Shown here one piece after another: positions 20,958-28,463 of a stretch of 28,489 nt of DNA (position 1 is the stretch's first letter; each line of letters opens with the position of its first letter). This DNA is from RGDT01 sp964630925. GTDB taxonomy: Bacteria > Planctomycetota > Planctomycetia > Gemmatales > Gemmataceae. Made by a program: the position numbers and the translations under genes. The DNA is taken from NCBI GenBank assembly GCA_964630925.1, contig CAZVZK010000136.1, positions 1-28,489 of the forward strand. The letters are read 5' to 3'. Below the pieces are notes generated by a model. It saw only the letters and a list, made by a program, of their open reading frames with translations, searched no databases and was not told the origin of the DNA.

Positions 20958-22388
20958 ATGACTGATTTCTGCGGCCGTACGCGGCGTGAGATGCTGTGGG
21001 AGACGGGCGCCGGCTTCACCGGGCTGGCCCTCACGGGCCTGCTGTCGGGTGACGGCTTCTTCAACGCCGCCCACGCGGCCCCCTCCCCCATGGCCCCGAA
21101 GAAGCCGCACCACCCCGCCAAGGCCAAGAGTGTCATCTTCCTGTTCATGTACGGCGGGCCGTCGCAGGTCGAGACGTTCGACTACAAGCCCAAACTCTAC
21201 CCGCTCGACGGCAAGACGATCACCGTCAAGACCTTCGGCCGCGGCGGCCACAGGAACCAGGGACGCGTCGTCGGCCCGAAGTGGAAGTTCAAGCCGTACG
21301 GCAAGTGCGGCAAGATGGTCAGCGACCTCTTCCCCAACGTCGGCGAGTGCGTGGACGACATCGCCTTCCTGCACTCGATGTACGCCGAGTCGCCCATCCA
21401 CGGCTCGGCGATGCTGATGATGAACAGCGGCCGCATCCTCAGCGGCCACCCGTGCCTCGGCTCGTGGGCGACCTACGGCCTGGGCACGGTGAACCAGAAC
21501 CTGCCCGGCTTCGTGGTCATGCTCGACCGGACGGGCGGGCCGATCAGCGGGGCCAAGAACTGGTCGTCGGGCTACATGCCGGCAGCGTACCAGGGCGTGC
21601 AGATCAAGGCGTCGGGCACGCCCATCCACAACCTCGCGCTGCCGCCCGGCATGACCGAGTCGGCGCAGCGCAAGCTCCTCGACCGGCTGAAGGAGAAGAA
21701 CGAGGAGCACCTGAAGGACCGCTCCGACAACACCGAGCTGGCGGCGCGCATCGCCAGCTACGAGCTGGCGTTCAAGATGCAGCGCAGCGCCCCCGAGGCG
21801 GTGGACATGTCGAAGGAGACGGCGAAGACGCACGAGCTGTACGGCATCGGCCAGGCGCGCACGGACGACTTCGGGCGCAAGTGCCTGCTGGCGCGGCGGC
21901 TGGTGGAGCGCGGGGTGCGGTTCATCCAGGTATACTCCGGCGGCAACCACAACGACTCGAACTGGGACGCCCACGGCGACATGGTGAAGAACCACTCGCT
22001 GCACGCCGGCAACACCGACAGGCCCATCGCCGGGCTGCTCAAGGATCTGAAGGCGCGGGGCCTGCTCGACTCCACCCTCGTCGTGTGGGGCGGCGAGTTC
22101 GGCCGTCAGCCGACGGCGGAGTACGCGGTGGGCACGGGCCGCGACCACAACGCCTACGGCTTCACGATGTGGATGGCGGGCGGAGGCATCAAGGGCGGCG
22201 TGAGCGTGGGCGAGACCGACGAGCTGGGGGCGGCGGCGGTGAAGGACCGCTTCCACGTCAAGAACCTGCACGCGACGATCCTGCACCAGATGGGCCTGGA
22301 CCCCAACGCGCTGAGCTACTTCTACAACGGCCTGGACCAGAAACTGGTGGGCGTCGAGGGGGCGGAGATCATCAGGCAGGTGGTGTGA
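20958..22388 (+). CDS. DUF1501 TAT-exported sulfatase-like protein
   Basis: A 476 aa protein. The start at 20958 is chosen over 20934 because the earlier codons come from the palindrome. The N-terminus reads MTDFCGRTRREMLWETGAGF, with the twin-arginine motif RTRREML and a hydrophobic stretch, so it is probably folded before export. DUF1501 proteins belong to the alkaline phosphatase/sulfatase superfamily fold: the block SVIFLFMYGGPSQVETFDYK sits after the signal, then HSMYAESPIHGSAMLMM, FIQVYSGGNHNDSNWDAHGD, VVWGGEFGRQPTAEY, GRDHNAYGFTMWMAGGGIKG and LHATILHQMGLDPNALSYFY at the end. The pairing with the PSD1 gene just upstream is a hallmark of Planctomycetes. The catalytic nucleophile of sulfatases is not evident, so the activity is unproven. 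Confidence 0.9.
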   Translation: MTDFCGRTRREMLWETGAGFTGLALTGLLSGDGFFNAAHAAPSPMAPKKPHHPAKAKSVIFLFMYGGPSQVETFDYKPKLYPLDGKTITVKTFGRGGHRNQGRVVGPKWKFKPYGKCGKMVSDLFPNVGECVDDIAFLHSMYAESPIHGSAMLMMNSGRILSGHPCLGSWATYGLGTVNQNLPGFVVMLDRTGGPISGAKNWSSGYMPAAYQGVQIKASGTPIHNLALPPGMTESAQRKLLDRLKEKNEEHLKDRSDNTELAARIASYELAFKMQRSAPEAVDMSKETAKTHELYGIGQARTDDFGRKCLLARRLVERGVRFIQVYSGGNHNDSNWDAHGDMVKNHSLHAGNTDRPIAGLLKDLKARGLLDSTLVVWGGEFGRQPTAEYAVGTGRDHNAYGFTMWMAGGGIKGGVSVGETDELGAAAVKDRFHVKNLHATILHQMGLDPNALSYFYNGLDQKLVGVEGAEIIRQVV

Positions 22389-22422
22389 TATGAAGCAGGG
22401 CTTTCCGGCCTGACGTTCTCGG

Positions 22423-22431
22423 TGGTATGAT
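22423..22431 (+). promoter_or_regulatory. Extended -10 of the orphan antitoxin gene
   Basis: TGGTATGAT is a TGn-extended -10 (TATGAT, five of six). Transcription would start near 22438, and AGGAGG at 22445-22450 precedes the ATG at 22458. This gives the antitoxin its own promoter, separate from the DUF1501 gene. Confidence 0.5.
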
Positions 22432-22457
22432 GCGGCAGATCACCAGGAGGCAGTCAC

Positions 22458-22664
22458 ATGCCCCCGATTGAAGGTCTGACGCTCGACGAGAGGCTCGATC
22501 TGCTCGATCAAGTGTGGGACAGTTTGCTGAAAACCGGAGAACCCCCGCCCGTGCCCGACTGGCACCGCGAGGTGTTGCGTGCGCGGATCGCGGCCGCCGA
22601 CGCCAACCCCGGGGCCGGCATCTCCTTGGAGGAGCTGCGCCGCGAGCTGAAGGGGCCGGGGTGA
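22458..22664 (+). CDS. Addiction-module antitoxin (CHP02574 family), orphan
   Basis: A 68 aa protein matching the putative addiction module component family: LTLDERLDLLDQVWDSLLKT, PDWHREVLRARIAAADANP and GISLEELRRELKG. Such proteins normally sit just ahead of a RelE/ParE-type toxin whose ribonuclease they block. No such toxin follows: the next gene, a VapC, runs in the opposite direction and ends ten bases away. AGGAGG and an extended -10 are present, so expression is likely. It may protect against a toxin elsewhere in the genome, or be the remainder of a lost pair. Confidence 0.8.
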   Translation: MPPIEGLTLDERLDLLDQVWDSLLKTGEPPPVPDWHREVLRARIAAADANPGAGISLEELRRELKGPG

Positions 22665-22673
22665 GCGAGCCGA

Positions 22674-23078
22674 TCAGCGCAGCACCTCGACGGCGATATC
22701 GGTGCAGCCGGCCAGGCGGGCGTCGGCGGTCAGGAAGAGGCCGCAGCCGTGTTCGATGGCCGCGGCGAGGTGCATGGCGTCGGGCAGTTTGAGGAAGCGG
22801 TAGGCGGCACGCAAGCGGGCCGAACGCTCGCAGACGGTGCGGGTGATGGGGAAGACGGTGACTTGTGGGTCGGCGAAGAACGCTTGAAATGCTGCCTCGG
22901 CGACGGTGTCGCCCGTTCGATACGGGATCACGAGCGTTTCGGCTCGGGTCAGCTCGCTGACCGCGAACGTGTCGCCGGCGCCGCGAGCCGCCGCCATCCT
23001 CGCCACCACCAGGGCGTGCCAAGGTGCCTTCCCCTCGATCAGGTAGACGACGGCATTCGTGTCGAGGTAGATGATCAC
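22674..23078 (-). CDS. PIN-domain toxin (VapC family)
   Basis: A 134 aa PIN-domain ribonuclease. The GTG at 23078 is the start because it opens the domain directly (read as MIIYLDTNAVVYLIEG) and overlaps the antitoxin stop as GTGA. Acidic active-site residues are visible: Asp6 in YLDTNAVV, Glu in VSELTRAE, Asp in LPDAMHLAAAIEHG and Asp in FLTADARL. These bind the metal ions that cleave RNA, usually tRNA or rRNA loops. The order (antitoxin first, short overlap) is standard for vapBC. Its 3' end almost meets the orphan addiction antitoxin on the other strand, so read-through could make antisense RNA against either message. Confidence 0.85.
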   Translation of the reverse strand: MIIYLDTNAVVYLIEGKAPWHALVVARMAAARGAGDTFAVSELTRAETLVIPYRTGDTVAEAAFQAFFADPQVTVFPITRTVCERSARLRAAYRFLKLPDAMHLAAAIEHGCGLFLTADARLAGCTDIAVEVLR

Positions 23079-23416
23079 TTGCCGCCCTCCGACGTCGCCT
23101 CCTTCGCGGCCTGCCTCGCGGCCCACGCCTCAAGCTGGATGCGTTCCAGTGCCTCCTGATGTTCGTCCCACTCGTCGCGTGCCTCTCGCAGCTCCGCCTC
23201 GACCTCCTCCGCACTCCGCGGGACGTGTCCCCGTGCTTTCTGACCGTCCCAGATCGCCTGCATCCGCTGCCAGAACGGGTCATCCTTCGGCAGCTCGAAG
23301 GGCACAGCCTGCACGGTCACCTTGACCCGGCCCGGCGCCACGGCGACGGGGCCGTCCAGCACCACGACGCCGTCGGGCCGCAGCGTCCCGGTCATTTCGA
23401 CAACCTCGATGCTCAT
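23075..23416 (-). CDS. VapB-position antitoxin
   Basis: A 113 aa protein from the ATG at 23416, eight bases behind GGAGGG; the in-frame ATG at 23434 has no SD. The N-terminal 40 residues (MTGTLRPDGVVVLDGPVAVA, then PGRVKVTVQAVPFELP) are a beta-hairpin pattern like the AF2212/DUF104-type antitoxins, where the motif is DGVVVL followed by a short strand. The rest is a long charged helix (SAEEVEAELREARDEWDEHQ) and an Ala/Glu-rich tail that could wrap the PIN toxin. Its stop overlaps the toxin start by four bases. It is longer than most VapB proteins (70-90 aa), and the long helix is the unusual part. Confidence 0.7.
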   Translation of the reverse strand: MSIEVVEMTGTLRPDGVVVLDGPVAVAPGRVKVTVQAVPFELPKDDPFWQRMQAIWDGQKARGHVPRSAEEVEAELREARDEWDEHQEALERIQLEAWAARQAAKEATSEGGK

Positions 23417-23550
23417 CGCGAAACCCTCCACCAATCCTCATCCCCATCCTACCAGAGGGCCGCGCCGGGTTGAAGCACCGCTTCCCCGCGGCGCGGCGCC
23501 GTGATACCATCACCTTGGGTTGATCTGACGGACCATTCACGGGGCCGACC

Positions 23551-24144
23551 ATGTCACGCATCCTGTTGCTCGCCGCCGTCGCCTGCGTCGCCGCCGAGCC
23601 CGCCGGCCCGAAGAAGGGCCCGGCACTGCCGGAGAGCATGTATCTCGCCGGCACGAGGTCGCCGGACACGGCGGCCCTCGGCGGGTTCGGCCCGTCGATG
23701 CATCTGCCCGTCAAGCTCCGCTCGGCCGCGTCGTTCCCGAACGGCGAGCTGTCCGTGCGCGTCATCCACCACAAGGCCGTCGAGCCGGGCGAGAAGGCGG
23801 AGACGCTGCTGTGGGTCGGCAACCGCACGAAGGGCGAGGTGTGGCTCGCCGCCTGCGACTCGCGCATCTACCTCGCCCTCGAGAAGAAGGGCAAGGACGG
23901 CAAGTGGGAGGCCGTCGAGGGCATGCCGACGACGTTCTGCGGCAACAGCTTCCACCGCGTGTCCGCCGGGGCCGGCGAGGGCTGGAAGTTCCCCGCCGCC
24001 ATCGGCGCCGGGCCGAAGCAGACGCTGCGCTATCGCCTGCTGCCCGACGGGCCTCACGCCGGCAAGGGCGCCCGCCCCGCCGTCGTGTCGAACGAGTTCG
24101 AGGGCGTCGTGCCGGAGCGTCCGAAGCCGCCCGCCGGGAAGTGA
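23551..24144 (+). CDS. Secreted protein of unknown function
   Basis: A 197 aa protein with signal MSRILLLAAVACVAAEP and a mature beta-rich domain: LSVRVIHHKAVEPGEKAETL, LLWVGNRTKGEVWLAACDSR and QTLRYRLLPDGP, followed by a Pro-rich end. The pattern (a strand with NRTxGEVWL, then a central FCGNSFHRV) recalls an immunoglobulin-like or transglutaminase-accessory fold, but I cannot name the family. The leader carries CACGGGGCC just before the start, like other genes here. It ends five bases before the next gene, so the two form an operon. Confidence 0.7.
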   Translation: MSRILLLAAVACVAAEPAGPKKGPALPESMYLAGTRSPDTAALGGFGPSMHLPVKLRSAASFPNGELSVRVIHHKAVEPGEKAETLLWVGNRTKGEVWLAACDSRIYLALEKKGKDGKWEAVEGMPTTFCGNSFHRVSAGAGEGWKFPAAIGAGPKQTLRYRLLPDGPHAGKGARPAVVSNEFEGVVPERPKPPAGK

Positions 24145-24149
24145 CACCG

Positions 24150-24839
24150 ATGAGCGGCATCCCGCCGGCCGCCGAGCGCGAGAAGGTGTACGCCGACGCC
24201 GGCATCCACCCCGACGAGGTGCCGCCGCCCGACGGACCCGTCCGCGCCTCCTTCGGCCCCCTCACCGTCATCGGGCAGGGCTGCGGCACGCTCTTCTTCG
24301 GCGCCGTCGGCCTGGCCGGCCTCGTCCTCGCCGCCTGCTCGTGGCTCTTCCCCCCGCCGGGGATGTTCGTCGCCCTGGGCCTCGGCATGACGCTGGCGGC
24401 GGGCATGGCGGCCCTCATCTACTTCGTCACGCGGAACGATTACCTCTGGGTCGAGATCGACGGCCGCGTGATCACCGCCAAGCACATGTACACGGGGGCG
24501 TTCGTCGTCCGCGAGGCGGAGGAGGTCGCCGAGGTCCGCACCATCGTCCTGCCCGGGGGCGGCGGGGGGCTGGTCGGCTGGATGCTGGGCCGCGTCAAGG
24601 GCTGGGTGATCGTCTTCCGCGATGACAGGGCCCCGCTGCAGATCGTCCGCTCCGACCCGGCCATGAAGAACGCCTGCCTGTTCATGGAGGCGCTGTTCCA
24701 CGCGATGAAGCAGGTCGGCCCCGTGCGCGCCGAGGAGGTCGGCATCGACGGCGGCCCGCTCGTGCTGCGCGTGACCTGGGACCGGAAGCCCACGCCCCCA
24801 CCGACGGGGCCGAAGGATGAGCGTCTGCGCGGGCGGTAG
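24150..24839 (+). CDS. Two-helix membrane protein with PH-like C-terminal domain
   Basis: A 229 aa protein. Two adjacent membrane helices lie at about residues 35-60 (LTVIGQGCGTLFFGAVGLAG, VLAACSWLF) and 65-90 (FVALGLGMTLAAGMAALIYF). The rest is cytoplasmic and reads like a bacterial PH or YcxB-like domain: LWVEIDGRVITAKHMYTGAF, EVAEVRTIVL, a Gly-rich GGGGGLVGW turn and VIVFRDDRAPLQIVRSD. Helix-pair plus PH-like domain proteins are common in planctomycete membranes; the role is unknown. It is co-directional and five bases after the secreted-protein gene. Its stop is five bases from the stop of the convergent zinc-ribbon gene. Confidence 0.75.
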   Translation: MSGIPPAAEREKVYADAGIHPDEVPPPDGPVRASFGPLTVIGQGCGTLFFGAVGLAGLVLAACSWLFPPPGMFVALGLGMTLAAGMAALIYFVTRNDYLWVEIDGRVITAKHMYTGAFVVREAEEVAEVRTIVLPGGGGGLVGWMLGRVKGWVIVFRDDRAPLQIVRSDPAMKNACLFMEALFHAMKQVGPVRAEEVGIDGGPLVLRVTWDRKPTPPPTGPKDERLRGR

Positions 24840-24844
24840 TGGGG

Positions 24845-26623
24845 CTACTTGCTGTGCCCCTCCTGGTGGAACAGGTCGAGGCCGAGGCCTCCGCACAGGA
24901 ACATGAGCTTGTCGAGCGGCCTGTCGTCGAGGGCCTTCTTGAAGCTGAAGTAGTAGGAGCCGGCACGCGGCATCCAGTAGATCTTCATCTTGCCCTCGTA
25001 GGCGGCCTCGTTCATCATCTCGCCGACGCGCTCGCCGGACTTGGTCATGAAGACGATCTTCCCCTCCCAGAAGCGCGTCTGCATCTGCAGGAGCTTCTTG
25101 CCCTTGCGCGTGGTGATCCACACCGTCGCCCCGACCGCCGCCTGGAACGGGGCGCGCTCGAAGATCGCCAGGGTGCGCTCGTCGCCGTCGAGGATCTCCA
25201 GGGTGGACTTCCACAGGTACGGCGCCCGCCGGATCATGCCCAGCAGCAGGTTGTCGCGGCCCTCGGTGATCTCGACGTTGACGTTGATCAGCCCGCGGCC
25301 GACGAAGTAGCGAAGCACCTGCGCCCCGCCGCTGCGCACCTCCTTGGCCTCGCCGACCTTCTTGCGCCGGTCGGGGTCGTACAGGTCGTACTCCGCCTGG
25401 TCCTGCTTCAGGAACATGCTGCCGATGGTCGCCCCCCGCCCCTTGACGTGGATCAGCGGCAGCGACAGGAGGCGCGACTCCCGGTAGATCGCATCGACCT
25501 CATCGTCCTCGCGGCTGGGGCGGCCGTCGTCCTCGACCACCTCCTCCAGCTCCTCCACGTCCTCATCGACGGCCTCGACCTCGGCCACCTCCTCCACCTC
25601 CGCGACCTCCTCGACCTCGTGGACCTCCTCCACCTCGTGGACCTCCTCCACCTCGGTGATGCCGGAGCCGGAGACCTCCTCCACGGCGGCGACGGTGGGC
25701 ACGGCGTCCTCGTCCACCTCGGCGGCAACCGGCTCGTCGTCGTCATCATCGACGATCTCGAAATCATCGAACGCCACCTCGTCGGCCTTGGCCGGGGCCG
25801 GCTTCTTCGCCTGGGCCGGCTTCTTGGCCGGAACCGCCGGCTTGGCGGCGGGCTTGGGGGCGGGGTCCGCCTTGAGCGCCGGCGGCCCGTCCGGCAACAG
25901 GGTGGGCATGTCGTCCGGCAAGGTCATGTCGAACGGCGCCGGGGTGGTCTTCGGCGGCTCGACGGGCGCCTGCTTCGCGGGCGCCGGGGCCTTCGCCGCG
26001 GGCTTCGCCGGCGCCGGCGGGGCGTCGCCCAGGATCGCGGGCATGTCGTCCGGCAGCAAACCACCCGCCGGCGGGGCCGGCGCGGCCTTGGGGGCCGGCG
26101 CGGCCTTGGGGGCCTGCGCGGCCTTGTTGGCCGGCGCGGCCTTCGCCGGCGCGGTCTTCGCTGGCGCGGGCTTCGGGCCGGGCGGGGCGTCGTCGAGGAG
26201 GGACGGCATGTCATCGGGCAGCAGGCCGCCGGACGCCGGCGCGGGGGCAGGCGCGGGCTTGGTGGCCGGCGCGGCCTTCGGCGCGGGTGCGGCCTTCGGC
26301 GCGGGCGGGGCGTCGCCCAGCAGTGCCGGCATGTCGTCCGGCAGCAGCCCGCCGGACGCCGGGGCGGGCTTCGGCGCGGGGGCGGGCGCGGCCCTGGACG
26401 CCTGCTTCATCAGGGCCGCCGGCTTCGCGGCCGCCGGCGCGTCACCCAGCAAAGCGGGTACGTCGTCGGGGAGGAGGCCGCCGGCCGCGGGCGCCGGGGC
26501 GGGCGCGGCGGCGGGGAATTGGACGGGGGTCTTGCAGCCGGGGCAGGGGATCTTGCGCCCGGCGGCGGCGTCGGGGGCCTTGAGAAGGGCGTTGCATTTC
26601 GGGCAGCGGATGGCCAGCGGCAT
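24845..26623 (-). CDS. Zinc-ribbon protein with LPDD repeats, EV-rich tract and scramblase-like domain
   Basis: A 592 aa protein from the ATG at 26623 (MPLAIRCPKCNALLKAPDAA); an earlier ATG at 26641 is possible. The zinc ribbon has CPKC and CPGC (about residues 8-31). Residues about 40-280 are Ala/Pro/Lys-rich and carry five modules with GGLLPDD or TLPDD, such as LLPDDMPALLGDAPPAP. A strongly acidic tract follows (about 300-390), dominated by repeated HEVEEV and AEVEEV units. The C-terminal 200 residues fold differently: LPLIHVKGRGATIGSMFLKQ, LWKSTLEILDGDERTLAIF and GKMKIYWMPRAGSYYFSFKK resemble the tubby/scramblase-type (LURP-one-like) barrel. No signal peptide or membrane helix, so cytoplasmic. 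The LPDD modules look like short linear binding motifs on a flexible linker. Confidence 0.75.
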   Translation of the reverse strand: MPLAIRCPKCNALLKAPDAAAGRKIPCPGCKTPVQFPAAAPAPAPAAGGLLPDDVPALLGDAPAAAKPAALMKQASRAAPAPAPKPAPASGGLLPDDMPALLGDAPPAPKAAPAPKAAPATKPAPAPAPASGGLLPDDMPSLLDDAPPGPKPAPAKTAPAKAAPANKAAQAPKAAPAPKAAPAPPAGGLLPDDMPAILGDAPPAPAKPAAKAPAPAKQAPVEPPKTTPAPFDMTLPDDMPTLLPDGPPALKADPAPKPAAKPAVPAKKPAQAKKPAPAKADEVAFDDFEIVDDDDDEPVAAEVDEDAVPTVAAVEEVSGSGITEVEEVHEVEEVHEVEEVAEVEEVAEVEAVDEDVEELEEVVEDDGRPSREDDEVDAIYRESRLLSLPLIHVKGRGATIGSMFLKQDQAEYDLYDPDRRKKVGEAKEVRSGGAQVLRYFVGRGLINVNVEITEGRDNLLLGMIRRAPYLWKSTLEILDGDERTLAIFERAPFQAAVGATVWITTRKGKKLLQMQTRFWEGKIVFMTKSGERVGEMMNEAAYEGKMKIYWMPRAGSYYFSFKKALDDRPLDKLMFLCGGLGLDLFHQEGHSK

Positions 26624-26664
26624 CGGTGGGGTGCCTCTCGTCATCGATTCGGCGGGATGTACGG

Positions 26665-26694
26665 ATGATACCCGATCCTCACCCCGCCTGTCCA
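26665..26694 (-). promoter_or_regulatory. Promoter of the zinc-ribbon/LPDD gene
   Basis: On the minus strand TGGACA (26694-26689, five of six to TTGACA) and TATCAT (26670-26665) are separated by 18 bases. Transcription would start near 26658, leaving a leader of about 35 bases. It is one of the clearest sigma-70-type promoters in the window and confirms that this gene is transcribed separately from the one upstream. Confidence 0.6.
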
Positions 26695-26704
26695 CGTCAC
26701 GCGC

Positions 26705-27739
26705 TCACTCGGGCAGTTTCGGCGGCGTGAAGTCGGCGATGTAGAGCTGGGCCGGGCGGCGGCCGTCACGCGTCGAGGTCCACATCAGCTTCTTGCCGTC
26801 GGGGCTGGGCACCGGCAGCACGTCGGCGCCGGGGGCGTGCGTCACCCGCGCCTTCTTCTTCGTATCGACGTTCATGTAATAGATGTCGTAGTTCGGGCGG
26901 CCCGCCACCTTGTGGTTCGCCGCCGCGTAGACGATGTGTTTCGCGTCGGTCCAGTACGGCCCCCACTGCACCCAGCCGTCGTCGTCGGTCAGGGCACGCT
27001 CGTTCTTGCCGTCGGCGTCGATGACGTAGAGCTGGAGGTGGTCCTTCTCCTTGCGGTCGCTGCGGAAGATCACCCGCTTGCCGTCCGGCGAGAAGAACGG
27101 CCCGCCGTTGTAGCACCCCGGCGCGTCCGTGAGCTTCCGCACGTTCTTGCCGTCCGCGTCCATGACGTACAGCTCCAGGTTCTTCTCCCCCGAGCGGTTC
27201 GACGTGAACACGATGTGCTTGCCGTCCGGCGAGTAACTGCCCTCGGCATCGTACCCCGCCTCCTTCGTGAGACGCTTCGCGCCCGAGCCGTCCGGCTTCG
27301 ACTCGAAGATGTCGAAGGTGCCGTCGAAGTCCCAGGCGTAGCGGCGGCGCTTGCCGGTCTTGCGCTCCTCGTCGCGCAGCTTCAGCTCGGCGGCGTAGTG
27401 GTCCTTGGCCTTGGGGTCGAGGTGGGTGCTGGCCCAGATCACCCGCTTGCCGTCGGGGTGGAAGAACGCGCACGTCGTCTTGCCCACGCCGGGGGTGATG
27501 CGCGTGAACTTCCCCGTGGCGAGGTCCATCGTGAAGATCTGATAGAATGGGTTGCCGCCGCCCTTCTCCTCGCCCTGGAAGATGATCGTCTTGCCGTCGG
27601 GCGAGAAGTAGCCCTCTCCGGCGCGGGCGAAGGCGTCGTCGTTCGTCACCTGCTTGATGTTCTTGAGGCAGGCGGCCTCGGCCTTCTCCCAGTCGGCGGG
27701 GTCGGCTGCGAAGGCGATGAGGATGAGGAGGGGGGACAT
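26705..27739 (-). CDS. TolB-like PD40 beta-propeller protein
   Basis: A 344 aa protein from the ATG at 27739 (MSPLLILIAFAADPADWEKA): a short signal peptide or lipid-free export signal. PD40-type blades repeat along the chain: YFSPDGKTIIF, FFHPDGKRVIW, SYSPDGKHIVF, FFSPDGKRVIF and VPSPDGKKLMW, with LYVMDADGKNVRKLTD and LYVIDADGKNERALTD between them. These build a six-bladed propeller of the TolB/DPP-IV N-terminal type, with no peptidase domain following, so it is a binding propeller rather than an enzyme. Likely periplasmic. It is divergent from the short anchored protein, with candidate promoter elements between them. Confidence 0.85.
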   Translation of the reverse strand: MSPLLILIAFAADPADWEKAEAACLKNIKQVTNDDAFARAGEGYFSPDGKTIIFQGEEKGGGNPFYQIFTMDLATGKFTRITPGVGKTTCAFFHPDGKRVIWASTHLDPKAKDHYAAELKLRDEERKTGKRRRYAWDFDGTFDIFESKPDGSGAKRLTKEAGYDAEGSYSPDGKHIVFTSNRSGEKNLELYVMDADGKNVRKLTDAPGCYNGGPFFSPDGKRVIFRSDRKEKDHLQLYVIDADGKNERALTDDDGWVQWGPYWTDAKHIVYAAANHKVAGRPNYDIYYMNVDTKKKARVTHAPGADVLPVPSPDGKKLMWTSTRDGRRPAQLYIADFTPPKLPE

Positions 27740-27780
27740 CGGCGGGTTGCTCCCTTGATCGGCGGGGCGTCTTCTCCGAC

Positions 27781-27787
27781 CATGATA
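27781..27787. promoter_or_regulatory. Overlapping -10 candidates in a divergent gap
   Basis: CATGATA contains TATCAT on the minus strand (27787-27782), well placed for the PD40 gene at 27739, and CATGAT on the plus strand, well placed for the gene at 27833. No clear -35 for either. If real, the two promoters exclude each other. Confidence 0.35.
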
Positions 27788-27832
27788 GGGACGGCCCGCC
27801 CCCCTGACCCCCCGACGGCGGAGGACGCCAGC

Positions 27833-28426
27833 ATGCTCCCGTTCCTGACGGTCAACATCCCCGGCCTGAACATGGCCGTGAGCCAATCGACGCTGATGTA
27901 CGGCGGCATCGGCGTCGGCGTCGCGTTCATGCTGGTCATCTTCGTCTCGCTGCGCGGCAAGAAGGCCGCCGACCCCGAACAGGGTTTGGAGGAGAGACTG
28001 GCGTCGCTCCCCGCCCCGCCCCAGGGCGAGCGCAGTTATCAGCTCAAGGTGATGAACGCGCCCGTGCGGCTGCGATTGGTCGTCATCGCCCCGATGGGCA
28101 AGAAGACCGTCGGCAAGGTGGACGCGGCCCTGGAGGAGATCCTGGCCGGGCTGGGCGAGGTGTCGATGGACGACAAGCCGCGCGTGCGCATCTGGCCGGC
28201 GCAGCTGTCGGCCAAGGGGTTCGCCAACACCTTCTTCCGCAACACCGTCAGCCCCGACGCCGAGGGCAGGCCGTCGCGGTGGGTCCTGCTGGCCGGCCCG
28301 GCGCGTGCCGGCGGGATGCCGGTCCTGCTGGGCCTCGCCGTCCTCGCGGACAAGCCCACCACGGCCGGGCGCATGGAGATGACCGAGACGCAGTGGGGCG
28401 AGGTCCTCGACGTGGAGCCGGCGTGA
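27833..28426 (+). CDS. Small membrane-anchored protein of unknown function
   Basis: A 197 aa protein. The ATG at 27833 follows GGAGGA by about eight bases; the in-frame ATG at 27782 lies in the promoter. Residues about 1-18 are short and polar, then one membrane helix (LMYGGIGVGVAFMLVIFVSL, about residues 20-40) is followed by basic RGKKAADPEQ, so the C-terminal part is cytoplasmic. The soluble domain has VKVMNAPVRLRLVVIAPMGK, KVDAALEEILAGLGEV and RVRIWPAQLSAKGF, and ends near METQWGEVLDVEP. No catalytic motif. The family is not recognised; it resembles other planctomycete single-anchor proteins of unknown role. Confidence 0.7.
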   Translation: MLPFLTVNIPGLNMAVSQSTLMYGGIGVGVAFMLVIFVSLRGKKAADPEQGLEERLASLPAPPQGERSYQLKVMNAPVRLRLVVIAPMGKKTVGKVDAALEEILAGLGEVSMDDKPRVRIWPAQLSAKGFANTFFRNTVSPDAEGRPSRWVLLAGPARAGGMPVLLGLAVLADKPTTAGRMEMTETQWGEVLDVEPA

Positions 28427-28463
28427 GCCGGCTCAGTACACCGTTTCGTAAGTTCTTCGGGTG

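Noticed and set aside
24839..26668. Long plus-strand frame over the zinc-ribbon/LPDD gene, rich in Leu, Arg and Gly
   Set aside because: It is the antisense of the real gene; its repeats mirror the LPDD and EV codons, and it has no SD or family motifs.
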